A stretch of 9,886 nt of DNA from Lachnospiraceae bacterium. GTDB lineage: Bacteria; Bacillota; Clostridia; Lachnospirales; Lachnospiraceae. Position numbers and translations under genes: made by a program. How positions within the stretch are numbered: position 1 is the stretch's first letter; every line of letters begins with the position of its first letter. Below the pieces are notes generated by a model. The model had not been told where the DNA came from and searched no databases. It saw nothing but the letters and a program-made list of their open reading frames with translations. This document shows positions 1 through 7,337 of the stretch, piece after piece. The stretch spans positions 1 through 9,886 of the forward strand of contig VSNE01000079.1 of NCBI GenBank assembly GCA_009774155.1, read 5' to 3'.

Positions 1-256
1 GCTCCTCCTTCTCCCCTTCAAGCTGCTTAACAAGCAACTCCTGCGCCAGAACCTTTTCCTGCAAAGCCTCTGTCTTGCCGCTTCCGGTCAGATACTGGTA
101 TGCAAACCATCCTGCGGCCCCGCAGACAAGAAAAATAAGGAAAAACAGCAGACGAAAGAAAAAAAGCGAAATATGAAATTGTCTGCTGCTCCCGCCCGTA
201 TTGGAGATCAGAAGCAAAGAGTAAGTTTCCTTACGTTTATGTCTCTGTTCTTTCAT
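1..256 (-). CDS. N-terminal part of a membrane-anchored coiled-coil protein (possibly an M23-type cell-wall peptidase)
   Basis: Partial gene running off the left edge; 85 codons are visible. I chose the ATG at 256 because the overlapping ATG at 260 hits a stop after seven codons, while 256 has AGGAGG at 265-270 with an 8-nt spacer. The protein begins with a basic stretch (MKEQRHKRKE), has one hydrophobic segment at about residues 29-55, and then a charged, Glu/Lys/Leu-rich stretch from about residue 60 that looks like the start of a coiled coil. An N-terminal membrane anchor followed by a coiled coil is typical of clostridial M23 (LysM/DD-endopeptidase-like) wall hydrolases and of some FtsL/DivIC-like proteins. 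The catalytic part lies outside the window, so the peptidase reading is a guess; the membrane topology is the firm part. Confidence 0.6.
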   Translation of the reverse strand, partial: MKEQRHKRKETYSLLLISNTGGSSRQFHISLFFFRLLFFLIFLVCGAAGWFAYQYLTGSGKTEALQEKVLAQELLVKQLEGEKEE

Positions 257-405
257 TCATAAAACCTCCTGTAACACCCTCGACTAATAGTTTATAGACT
301 CAGCACGGCCGGCCTCCTTACAACGCTATGCACGGGCCGCCAGTCAAATGTCAGTTTCATCATAGCACAGGAAGGAATGTAATTCAAGGCGGCAAAGCCA
401 AACAC

Positions 406-434
406 TGTACACCGGCAGCAATCAATGATATAAT
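406..434 (+). promoter_or_regulatory. Probable sigma-A promoter for the membrane protein at 481
   Basis: A perfect -10 box TATAAT lies at 429-434 and a TGTACA (four of six matches to TTGACA) at 406-411, with exactly 17 bp between them. It sits about 47 bp before the ATG at 481. The rest of the 224-nt gap 257-480 shows no gene; it also holds the leader of the divergent gene ending at 256, for which I found no clear promoter. Confidence 0.6.
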
Positions 435-480
435 ACTTTACATCTGAAAATATCGAAAAAGTTTAAGAAAGGCAGTAAAA

Positions 481-1023
481 ATGAAGTCAACAAAGGTATT
501 TCTGGCCGGAATGTATATCCATTTGCTGCTCAGCATTCTGACGCCCTGCGCCATTCTTTTCCAGGGGAGCTGGAACATTATGGGAGAATCGCTTTTCTTA
601 TTTTATATCATTATGATTGCCGCTGTCCATATACTTGGATGGGTCAGCGCAGGGATGGCCGCTGTCGCATACCTGCGCAAAGAATACGGCAGGCTGCAAA
701 AGGGATGGCTCCTGCTGAAATTCGGTTCTGTTCCGTTTTACATATTGAATTTTATCTACAGCTTTCTGGCATGGTTTATTCTGATAGGCGCTTCCAGAGG
801 GCTTATGATTTTCTTTGTCCCTGTTCCTGTTTTTATCACCTGTGCCATGATTGTGCAAAGCGGCTGCTTCGGGGCATGCTATATCAAGTATCTTCGGAAG
901 CAGCTTCCTGATGGGGAAAGACCCCCGGCTGTCCACTATGCGCTTCAGATGATAGCCGTTCTGGATATCTTCAGCACCATTGTGCTCTTAAAAAAATATG
1001 GTGCCAAAAGCAGCGCCTGTTAA
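481..1023 (+). CDS. Small multi-pass membrane protein of unknown function
   Basis: 180 residues, mostly hydrophobic. About five membrane segments can be drawn: residues 8-28, 38-65, 77-103, 106-135 and 152-170, with short basic loops (for example RKEYGRLQK at 66-74). There is no signal peptidase site and no catalytic motif that I recognise. The family may be one of the clostridial DUFs (DUF6652 comes to mind, not verified). The ATG at 481 follows a weak purine-rich site (AAGAAAGG) and a good promoter at 406-434, so it is probably expressed alone. Its stop codon TAA (1021-1023) overlaps the stop of the opposing gene within the palindrome TTAA, so the two genes converge with a 4-nt overlap. Confidence 0.8.
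   Translation: MKSTKVFLAGMYIHLLLSILTPCAILFQGSWNIMGESLFLFYIIMIAAVHILGWVSAGMAAVAYLRKEYGRLQKGWLLLKFGSVPFYILNFIYSFLAWFILIGASRGLMIFFVPVPVFITCAMIVQSGCFGACYIKYLRKQLPDGERPPAVHYALQMIAVLDIFSTIVLLKKYGAKSSAC
990..1017 (-). terminator. Weak candidate terminator for the flotillin operon, inside the opposing gene
   Basis: Read on the minus strand, GGCGC and GCACC (1013-1017 and 1000-1004) can pair across an 8-nt loop with one C-A mismatch, followed by ATATTTTTTT (to 990). On the plus strand the same arms pair with a G-T wobble. The stem is short, so this is only a candidate, but no other terminator is visible after the minus-strand gene ending at 1020. Confidence 0.3.
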
Positions 1024-1607
1024 GCAAGAGGCAGATTCCAGGCCACGGAACAGGGACCCTCCGGCATATCCCTCAGCCTCCGGCAAAGCTCTTCTCTTGC
1101 TGTAATATCCTTTTCTGCCTCTGCGCCGGCTTCTCTTCTCCATTTTGCATACCCCTTCAGGTAACTGTCATACAGTTCTCCCCAGGAATGATAATATTTC
1201 TGCATAATGCGGCCTACTCCCACAGAGGCGTCTGTCATTTCCTGCCGCTCAATATATCCTCCCACATATCCCATTCCCAGAATCTGGCAGGCTCTGCACA
1301 GATCCCACGCAGCCGCATCTATCTCCTCCTGCGCGCACTCTATTCCTTCCTCATACAGCGCGGTCAGAAAGGAAACCATATCCAGAAGCGCGGCTTTTCC
1401 GGATATTTCCCAGTCATTGCGCAGCATCACTCTCATGGAGGCAGCCTCCTTCTTGTTCTTTTCAGGGGAACCTGCAATATACCCCCATCTGCCTCCCGTG
1501 GACTCCGACCACATGGCATATGTGCCCGTAATCCACCTCTCTGTGTCATTTGCAGGAATCATGCTCTCCCCTTTGTCTTTATTTCCAAAAATTCCAAATA
1601 ACCCCAT
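1020..1607 (-). CDS. DUF1266-domain protein
   Basis: 195 residues, soluble, no signal peptide. The middle part carries the DUF1266 signature: AWDLCRACQILGMGYVGGY at 100-118, then the E-rich turn and SWGELYDSYLKGYAKW at 141-156, matching the family pattern of a Trp-containing helix with an R-x-x-x-Y-x-x-G segment followed by a 'W-x-x-x-x-x-S-Y-x-x-G' helix. The biochemical role of DUF1266 proteins is not known to me. The start ATG at 1607 has AGGAGG upstream (1615-1620). It lies 16 nt after the flotillin stop and is almost certainly co-transcribed with it, which suggests a link to membrane microdomain or envelope functions (inference). Confidence 0.8.
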   Translation of the reverse strand: MGLFGIFGNKDKGESMIPANDTERWITGTYAMWSESTGGRWGYIAGSPEKNKKEAASMRVMLRNDWEISGKAALLDMVSFLTALYEEGIECAQEEIDAAAWDLCRACQILGMGYVGGYIERQEMTDASVGVGRIMQKYYHSWGELYDSYLKGYAKWRREAGAEAEKDITAREELCRRLRDMPEGPCSVAWNLPLA

Positions 1608-1623
1608 TTTCCTTCCTCCTGGA

Positions 1624-3117
1624 TCAGACTTCCTTTTCTTCTGTATTCTGCAGTCCGGAAATATTCACATTTCTCGTCACCTTGGCGTCATAAGTATCTG
1701 CTTTTACAATTTCAGCCAAATCAATTCCGACGGTTTCTTTCATGGATTCAAATATTCTGGTCATGATTGCCGGAACATTTCCGGCCACATCTCCCACGCC
1801 TGAAGCGTCCCCGCCTCCTATAATTGTGATCTTATCTATCTGGCTCAGCGGCTCCGCTATCTTTCCGGCAATGTCAGGAAGAACATCAATCAGCATTTCC
1901 GCAACCGCAGCCCGGTTATACTTCTGGTATGCCTCGGCCTTCTTTTCCATCGCTTCCGCTTCCGCCATACCCTTTGCCCGGATAGCCTCTGCCTCTGCGG
2001 TTCCCCGTGCCTGAATACCTGCCGCCTCCTGCTCCATGGAGTATTTACCTGCCTCTGCCTGCGCCTTTTTTGCCAAAGCGTCCTGCTCCGCTTCGTATCT
2101 CTTTGCCTCTGCGTCTCTCTTTCTTTTAGCCAGAGCCGCCGCCGCTGCCTGCTCCACAGCATAACGGTCTGCATCCGCTTTTTTATTAATCTCCGCCTCC
2201 AATGCCTGCTGAGTAACCAGAACCTCCTGCTTACGCAGCTCTGCCTCTCTTTCTGCCTTTGCAATCTGGGCATTCACCGTGGCTGTCTGTATCACCTTCT
2301 GCTGTTCCTGCTCCTGAATCTTGTATGCTGCGTCCGCCATAGCCTTCTTTGTATCGGAAACCTGCTGCAGCTCTGCCTTCTTAATGGCCAGCTCATTGTT
2401 TTTCTCCGCAATCTCTGTCTCGGCCAATACCCTCGCATCATTGGAAGCCTTATTTGCTTCTGCCTGTGCAATCGCCACATCTCTCTCAGCCTGCGCTCTG
2501 GCGATGGAAGCATCCTTCTTGATCTTTGCCGTATTATCGGCGCCTAAGTCTTTAATCAGTCCGTTTTCATCGGTAACATTCTGAATATTGCAGGATACCA
2601 CTTCAATGCCGAGCTTCTTCATATCTTTTGAAGCCTTTTCCATAACCTGATCCGAGAAGGAGTCCCTGTCTGTGTTAATGGATTTCAATGTAAGCGTGCC
2701 GATGATTTCCCTCATATTTCCCTGCAGGGAATCCTTCAGATCCTGTGTAATCTGATCGGAATTCTTATTCAGAAAGTTCTTGGAAGCCAGACGGATTCCG
2801 TCGATGCTCGGATCAATCCTTACCTTTGCCACCGCATCTACATTTACATTGATAAAATCCGTAGTTGGAACTGACTGCTCCGTTTTAATATCCACGGTCA
2901 TCTGTCCCAGATACAGCTTATCCATCCGCTCGAAAAACGGAATTTTAATCCCTGCCCTTCCAATCAGAATTTTGGGTTCCTTCTTCAGTCCTGAAATAAT
3001 AAATGCCCTGTCCGGCGGAGCCTTTACATATCCTCTTGCCAAAACAATCAGTAAAAGAACCACCAGAATTACCGGAATCAGATAGCCTACAAAGGGCTGA
3101 AATAATACTCCCAGCAT
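1624..3117 (-). CDS. floT: Flotillin-like SPFH/band 7 membrane scaffold protein
   Basis: 497 residues, the usual flotillin length. Order: one hydrophobic N-terminal segment at about 11-28; an SPFH/band 7 domain from about 30 to 190 (APPDRAFIISG at 33-43, GRAGIKIPFFERMD at 53-66, NIQNVTDENGLIKDLG at 178-192); then a long Ala/Glu/Lys coiled coil from about 200 to 400 with EAEA-type repeats (for example GTAEAEAIRAKGMAEAEAM at 372-390); and a C-terminal DVLPDIAGKIAEPLSQIDKI block at 411-430 followed by a Gly-rich turn, as in flotillins. Known role of the family: oligomeric scaffold of functional membrane microdomains, cytoplasmic side. The start ATG follows GGAGAG about 8 nt upstream. In Bacillus the partner is an NfeD protein; here the next gene is a DUF1266 protein instead. 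The symbol is by homology only. Confidence 0.9.
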   Translation of the reverse strand: MLGVLFQPFVGYLIPVILVVLLLIVLARGYVKAPPDRAFIISGLKKEPKILIGRAGIKIPFFERMDKLYLGQMTVDIKTEQSVPTTDFINVNVDAVAKVRIDPSIDGIRLASKNFLNKNSDQITQDLKDSLQGNMREIIGTLTLKSINTDRDSFSDQVMEKASKDMKKLGIEVVSCNIQNVTDENGLIKDLGADNTAKIKKDASIARAQAERDVAIAQAEANKASNDARVLAETEIAEKNNELAIKKAELQQVSDTKKAMADAAYKIQEQEQQKVIQTATVNAQIAKAEREAELRKQEVLVTQQALEAEINKKADADRYAVEQAAAAALAKRKRDAEAKRYEAEQDALAKKAQAEAGKYSMEQEAAGIQARGTAEAEAIRAKGMAEAEAMEKKAEAYQKYNRAAVAEMLIDVLPDIAGKIAEPLSQIDKITIIGGGDASGVGDVAGNVPAIMTRIFESMKETVGIDLAEIVKADTYDAKVTRNVNISGLQNTEEKEV

Positions 3118-3202
3118 AATCTTCTCTCCTTCATTTGTATATATACATCTTTATGTTGCTTATCCATGATATATCCCCAGCCGGGCAATACCCGGAAGCG
3201 CC

Positions 3203-3238
3203 AAAAACGCCTCCCGGTTCTTACAGAGCCGGGGGCGT
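3203..3238 (-). terminator. Rho-independent terminator of the cooS operon
   Basis: On the minus strand ACGCC-CCCGG (3229-3238) pairs with CCGGG-A-GGCGT (3207-3217), a 10-bp GC-rich stem with one bulged base and an 11-nt loop, followed directly by TTTTT (3203-3207). It lies about 20 nt after the hemerythrin stop. A second small hairpin, CCGGG-CAATA-CCCGG, sits just beyond at 3181-3195; I see no role for it. Confidence 0.75.
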
Positions 3239-3258
3239 CTCTCTTTGGTCAGATAACT

Positions 3259-3681
3259 TTACAGCATTTCCGCATGTCCGTCCATGTTCATATAAGCGGC
3301 AATGGAACAGTCGAAGCCTTTGATATGCTTGTACAGCCAGTCGATCACATTCTTGTTGACCGCCTCTACAAATGCCGCTGTCGGGCCCTCCTCTTCCTCC
3401 AGCATCTCATGAAGCTCTGCAACTGCTTTTACGAAAGCCGCATGCTGCTTTTTGTGTTCCTCAATGCCCGGATAAGAAATCTCCTCCTGAAGCTTTTCCT
3501 CCGCCCCAAAATGGAACTCCGTATAGTCCGACAGATAATCCAGCATTTTAATGGCCTCCAGCTTGCCGCCGCCCTGCTCACAGCAGTCCACCAGCTTATT
3601 GATCTTGCCAATCAGTTCCTTATGCTGTCCGTCAATCATCTCGTTGCCAGTTACCAGGCTATTGTCGAATTCTGCATACAT
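3259..3681 (-). CDS. Bacteriohemerythrin (O2-binding diiron protein), last gene of the CODH operon
   Basis: 140 residues, a single hemerythrin domain of normal length. All expected diiron ligands are visible: H20 (IDGQHKEL), H57 and E61 (FHFGAEE), H76 and H80 (EEHKKQH), H119 and D124 (HIKGFD). There is no membrane segment or signaling domain, so it should be a free cytosolic protein that binds O2 reversibly. The aromatic residue usual near the N-terminus is F5 rather than Trp. The ATG at 3681 follows AGGAGG, and that site is fused to the stop of the preceding gene (TAAGGAGG), leaving a 14-nt gap, so it is translated from the same message as the CODH genes. Likely job (inference): trapping or delivering O2 away from the O2-sensitive Ni-Fe and Fe-S centres. 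Confidence 0.93.
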   Translation of the reverse strand: MYAEFDNSLVTGNEMIDGQHKELIGKINKLVDCCEQGGGKLEAIKMLDYLSDYTEFHFGAEEKLQEEISYPGIEEHKKQHAAFVKAVAELHEMLEEEEGPTAAFVEAVNKNVIDWLYKHIKGFDCSIAAYMNMDGHAEML

Positions 3682-3695
3682 TAGTCTTTTCCTCC

Positions 3696-4937
3696 TTAAA
3701 TCGTGTACTGATATTCACCCATATCATCCAGTCCGAAGTAATCTCCATAGGTAATATCAAATACGTCCTTCCTTGTTAATATTCCGCTTATATTTATACC
3801 ACTTTTAATCAAATATTGCCAGTGCCCTGTATGAGAAATATCGCCCTGAATTAAAATTGCCTTCAGAACGCCGTCTTTTACGACTGCTTTTTTATAACAG
3901 CCCCGGCTTTCCTTTACATAAATATCCGCGCCTTCTATCTGCGCATTGATATCTCCAATGGTCAGCATATGAAGTCCGAAGAAATTGGATGTATTTTTCA
4001 TGCAGTACCGATCCGTGTAAGCGGCCGCCGCCCCGCACATGTTAGACGCGGCAATTCTTCCCATATCCATAGCGTTGGGCCAGATACCGGACAGCCCGGT
4101 CACATCGCCTGCGGCATAGACATCCGGTGCGGATGTGCGCATGTATTCATCCACCGTAACGCCCCGATCCACAGCAAGGCCGCTTCCCTCCAGCCATGCG
4201 ATATTCGGGCGCACGCCTGCCGCGCATACTACAAAGTCGCACTCCACAGTCTCCCCGTTGGAAAGGGTCACGGCCGTAATCTCATTCCGGCTGTTGACAA
4301 TGCTGTCGCTTGCGCCTATGCCGAGAAGGAACCTGGCTCCGCGCGCCTCAAAGCGTTCCTGATAGGCTTTCGCAGCCGTATCATCCGTCTGAAGCGGCAT
4401 AACTCTCGGCGCCATCTCCGCAATCGTCACCTTCACGCCGCGCTCCATCAGCCCGCAGGCCACATCCAGGCCCACAAGTCCGGAACCGACGATAAATACA
4501 TGCTTGGCATTTTTTTCCCTGACAGCCGCGTCAATTTTCTGTGCATCCGTCAAATCACGGAAACCGTACACATTGGACGCCGTTCGGAAATGATTGATAG
4601 GCGGAATACCGAATACAGCTCCCGTCGCAATTAACAGCTTGTCATACGGCTGATAGCCGTTTTCCATTTTAATCTGCTTTTTCCCGGTATCCAGGCCAAG
4701 CGCTGTCTGGGCCTTTCCCCAGTAGATCTCGTTTTTCTCAAAAAAGTCCGGCTCTGTGAAGGACAATTCCTCTTCTGTACGCTCGCCGCCCAGAAACTTG
4801 TGCAGCATACAGCGGGAATGAGAATATTCATCAATGGACATCATAATAACTGTCGCATCTTTATTGTAAAGGCGGATACGCGCCGCCGCCGCGATACCGG
4901 CCGCTCCGGCACCGACGATTACATACTTTTCACCCAT
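3696..4937 (-). CDS. FAD-dependent NAD(H) oxidoreductase partnered with CODH
   Basis: 413 residues of the pyridine-nucleotide-disulfide/rubredoxin reductase-like flavoprotein class. FAD-binding GAGAAG is at 9-14 (YVIVGAGAAG), the second dinucleotide fold GSGLVG at 151-156, ATG motif at 104-106, and the FAD-contacting VYAAGD at 273-278. The second fold ends in an acidic residue (E174 in TIAEM), which usually favours NADH over NADPH. No CxxxxC redox disulfide is seen, so it is not a classical disulfide reductase. It has a 4-nt gap to the ferredoxin gene, and its AGGAGG site lies inside that gene's end. CooS-CooF-flavoprotein sets are known in clostridia and Geobacter, where the flavoprotein is thought to couple CODH electrons to NAD(P)+. 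That role is inferred here from context. Confidence 0.9.
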   Translation of the reverse strand: MGEKYVIVGAGAAGIAAAARIRLYNKDATVIMMSIDEYSHSRCMLHKFLGGERTEEELSFTEPDFFEKNEIYWGKAQTALGLDTGKKQIKMENGYQPYDKLLIATGAVFGIPPINHFRTASNVYGFRDLTDAQKIDAAVREKNAKHVFIVGSGLVGLDVACGLMERGVKVTIAEMAPRVMPLQTDDTAAKAYQERFEARGARFLLGIGASDSIVNSRNEITAVTLSNGETVECDFVVCAAGVRPNIAWLEGSGLAVDRGVTVDEYMRTSAPDVYAAGDVTGLSGIWPNAMDMGRIAASNMCGAAAAYTDRYCMKNTSNFFGLHMLTIGDINAQIEGADIYVKESRGCYKKAVVKDGVLKAILIQGDISHTGHWQYLIKSGINISGILTRKDVFDITYGDYFGLDDMGEYQYTI

Positions 4938-4941
4938 CCGC

Positions 4942-5388
4942 TTACACCTCCTCTACCCAGATTGCCTGCTTCGGACAGGCCGCCACACACGCCGGACCTT
5001 CCGGACGTTCATTGCAGAAATCACATTTTAAAATCTTCCTGCCGCCGGCATCCGGCTTCGGAATGCCGTATGGACAGTTCATAACGCACATAAAGCAGGC
5101 GCCGCAGCGTTTCTCATCGTAAACCACGTGTCCGGTCTCCATATCCTTTTTCAATGCGCCGCTCATGCAGCTGTTGGCACAGCCCGGCACGCTGCAGTGC
5201 CGGCAGAACATAGGAAGATAGCCTCCCCTGCCGTCATTTTGTATGTCATTGCGGGCTTCCGTTTCCGGAAGGTTGAAATTTAGAGTGATAACTCCTTCCC
5301 CGCCGTCCGTGCGGTGGCTGTCCATACATGCCAGCGCACAGTTCTTACACCCATCGCATTTGGAGGGATCTATCATGATTCGTTTCAT
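4942..5388 (-). CDS. cooF: CooF-like four-cluster ferredoxin subunit
   Basis: 148 residues with 16 cysteines in four groups: C11/C14/C17/C21, C62/C65/C70/C74, C95/C98/C101/C105 and C122/C125/C134/C138. This is enough for four [4Fe-4S] clusters arranged as in the CooF/HycB/DmsB electron-transfer family. No Tat or Sec signal is present, so it acts in the cytosol. Located 13 nt after cooS, with its ribosome site overlapping the cooS stop (TAAGGAGG), it should be the direct electron carrier between the CODH and the flavoprotein encoded next. The symbol is by family and position; related subunits serve other oxidoreductases, but the adjacent cooS makes CooF the natural call. Confidence 0.92.
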   Translation of the reverse strand: MKRIMIDPSKCDGCKNCALACMDSHRTDGGEGVITLNFNLPETEARNDIQNDGRGGYLPMFCRHCSVPGCANSCMSGALKKDMETGHVVYDEKRCGACFMCVMNCPYGIPKPDAGGRKILKCDFCNERPEGPACVAACPKQAIWVEEV

Positions 5389-5401
5389 TTTGGCTTCCTC
5401 C

Positions 5402-7288
5402 TTAGATGTTCAGGCCTTTTCTTCTCTCCATAATGATTGCTTCCATCTGGTCTGCCGCTTTTACCGGATCGATCTCTACCAGAACCTGACCGCCGGTAAT
5501 CTCTTTTAAGCCCTCTGTAAGTACATTCACTACCAGCTCGCTGCCCGCAATGAACGGCTGCTGCCCAAGGTGAAGCGGAAGCCCGAGCGCCAGGCCGAAG
5601 CATCCATCCGCCAGAGCCTGCTCCTCCAGCCACTGAGGCGCGGAAAGCACCAGCGGAAGCTGCGGGATATCGATACCTATTTCCTTTGCCAGCGCGGTTG
5701 CAACCATCTCCAGGCGTCCGATAGCCAGACATGGACCGAAGTTCAGAACCGGCGCAATTCCAAGACTCTTACATACTTCTTTTAAGCTGTCTCCTGCCAG
5801 CTCCGCAGCCTCCGGGGTCATCAGGCCGCAATTCTCAAGGCCTCCTGAAGAGCATCCTGCGGAAAGAACGATGATGTCACGCTTGATCAGCTCCCTGGTC
5901 AGCTCCACAGTCAGCACGTCATGCCCGCCTGCAGTTAAATTGGAGCATCCCACAACGCCTGCCACACCTTTGATCCTGCCGGATATCAGAAGGTCGATCA
6001 GCGGCTTCCACTGCCCGCCCAGGAACTCCTTTAAAGAGCCTTCGGAAATACCTGTCAGCGTATTCTTGTTGCCATGCTCCGGCTGCAGGTTCATAGGAAC
6101 TACGCCGCGGCGCTCTTTATAGGCGGCAATAATCTTGTCAATAATGACTTCTGTCTGCTCCTCTCTCTTCTCATATGCATACTCCACCGACTCTGCGTTG
6201 GCTTTCTTGGCCACCAGATCGAGACAAATCTGTTTAATCCTGAGCTCATCGCAGATTGGCTCAATACCCGGAAGCGTACAGTTAAACTCAGACAGCACCG
6301 CATCGATGGCTCCTGTTGCCAGAACTGCTTCGCTGGTGTAGTTATTTCCTGCATGTCCGTCGAAAATATCGGTATAATGCGCTCCTCTAAGCTGTAAATC
6401 CTGTCCTACGCAGGTACATCCGACCAGCTTAAAGCCCTTGGCTCCCGCTGCCTTCGCCTTTTCCACCACATCCGCATCCGTCAGACGGTTCTGAATATGG
6501 GTGAACAGGGAATGCTGGTGCCCGGTAATCATAATATTAATATAATCCGGGTCAATAACATTCAGTCCAACCGGGGCCAGACGAATCTGAGGCTCGCCCA
6601 GCATTACGTCATTTAACAGGTTGGTCAGAGTCAGTCCGTAAAGCCCTGTGGAAATACCAAGACGCAGACAGGTCATCAGCATCTCTGCCGGATCGGAGTT
6701 TAAGTTGGTGGAGCATTTTACAACGCCGTCAAACACCTCGGATTTGGAACCGCCCGGTACAATGCCCAGCTCCTTCCATCTTTTATAGCGCGGCGCATAC
6801 GCCATCTTCTCCACCAGCTCCATCTCTTCCCATACAGGCTTATAAAGATCAGCCAGCACCTTGTCAGCCACCGCCAGAGCCTGTGCGTGCTCGTCCAGGG
6901 ACGCGTCAATATCAAATTCCTTTACCAGCTCCGCCAAAGCATTGTGTCCTTTAATCTCACCTTTGTTCAGAGCCGTATTTTTCAGATTCCATGCGGTTTT
7001 CTCTATGATGTGAATGTAGCATCCGCTTCCGCATGCTACTGCGCGCAGAAAGTTGCGGGTGACAATCACATCCGCCGTTGCACCGCAGATTCCTCTCGGA
7101 GCAGTGGGCGTAATACGGCACGGGCCGTTGGAGCACAGACGGCAGCAGACTCCCTTCAGTCCAAATCCGCACTTTACGCTCTGTCCCTTCACCCGATGAT
7201 GGGATGTCTCCATAGGCAGCCCCGCGATAAAGCTTTCCAGCGGCTTGTCTGCGCTTTTGCATGTTTCGCAGCCATAACATTGATTCAT
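5402..7288 (-). CDS. cooS: Anaerobic Ni-Fe carbon monoxide dehydrogenase catalytic subunit
   Basis: 628 residues, full length for CooS. By-eye alignment to the Carboxydothermus CODH-II sequence as I remember it gives: D-cluster C40 and C48 (CGFGLKGVC); B-cluster C49, C52, C57, C68; C-cluster ligands H257 (GHQHS), C293, C337, C448, C479 and C520, all present. Reaction of the family: CO + H2O <-> CO2 + 2H+ + 2e-. Unusual points: the histidines equivalent to H93/H96/H99/H102 are Y91/I94/K97/W100, and the lysine equivalent to K563 is Q557. An extra N-terminal Cys triad (C4, C7, C10) is also present. These traits may define a clostridial subgroup rather than a defect. AGGAGG lies 9 nt before the ATG. 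No acetyl-CoA synthase gene is adjacent, so this is a stand-alone CODH set feeding the ferredoxin and flavoprotein genes. Confidence 0.95.
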   Translation of the reverse strand: MNQCYGCETCKSADKPLESFIAGLPMETSHHRVKGQSVKCGFGLKGVCCRLCSNGPCRITPTAPRGICGATADVIVTRNFLRAVACGSGCYIHIIEKTAWNLKNTALNKGEIKGHNALAELVKEFDIDASLDEHAQALAVADKVLADLYKPVWEEMELVEKMAYAPRYKRWKELGIVPGGSKSEVFDGVVKCSTNLNSDPAEMLMTCLRLGISTGLYGLTLTNLLNDVMLGEPQIRLAPVGLNVIDPDYINIMITGHQHSLFTHIQNRLTDADVVEKAKAAGAKGFKLVGCTCVGQDLQLRGAHYTDIFDGHAGNNYTSEAVLATGAIDAVLSEFNCTLPGIEPICDELRIKQICLDLVAKKANAESVEYAYEKREEQTEVIIDKIIAAYKERRGVVPMNLQPEHGNKNTLTGISEGSLKEFLGGQWKPLIDLLISGRIKGVAGVVGCSNLTAGGHDVLTVELTRELIKRDIIVLSAGCSSGGLENCGLMTPEAAELAGDSLKEVCKSLGIAPVLNFGPCLAIGRLEMVATALAKEIGIDIPQLPLVLSAPQWLEEQALADGCFGLALGLPLHLGQQPFIAGSELVVNVLTEGLKEITGGQVLVEIDPVKAADQMEAIIMERRKGLNI

Positions 7289-7337
7289 AGTTATTTACCT
7301 CCTAATTAAAATATACCTGGTTCTTCAGATATTCTGT

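Noticed and set aside
301..350. GC-rich palindromic GGCCGGCC near 307-314 as an operator
   Set aside because: Too short, with no matching half-sites around it and no recognised regulator motif.
1207..1803. 198-codon plus-strand frame opposite DUF1266 and flotillin
   Set aside because: Antisense shadow of two well-supported genes with no ribosome site.
3969..4634. 221-codon plus-strand frame opposite the flavoprotein gene
   Set aside because: Antisense shadow; His/Arg/Ser-rich composition typical of reverse-complement reading of a GC-rich gene.
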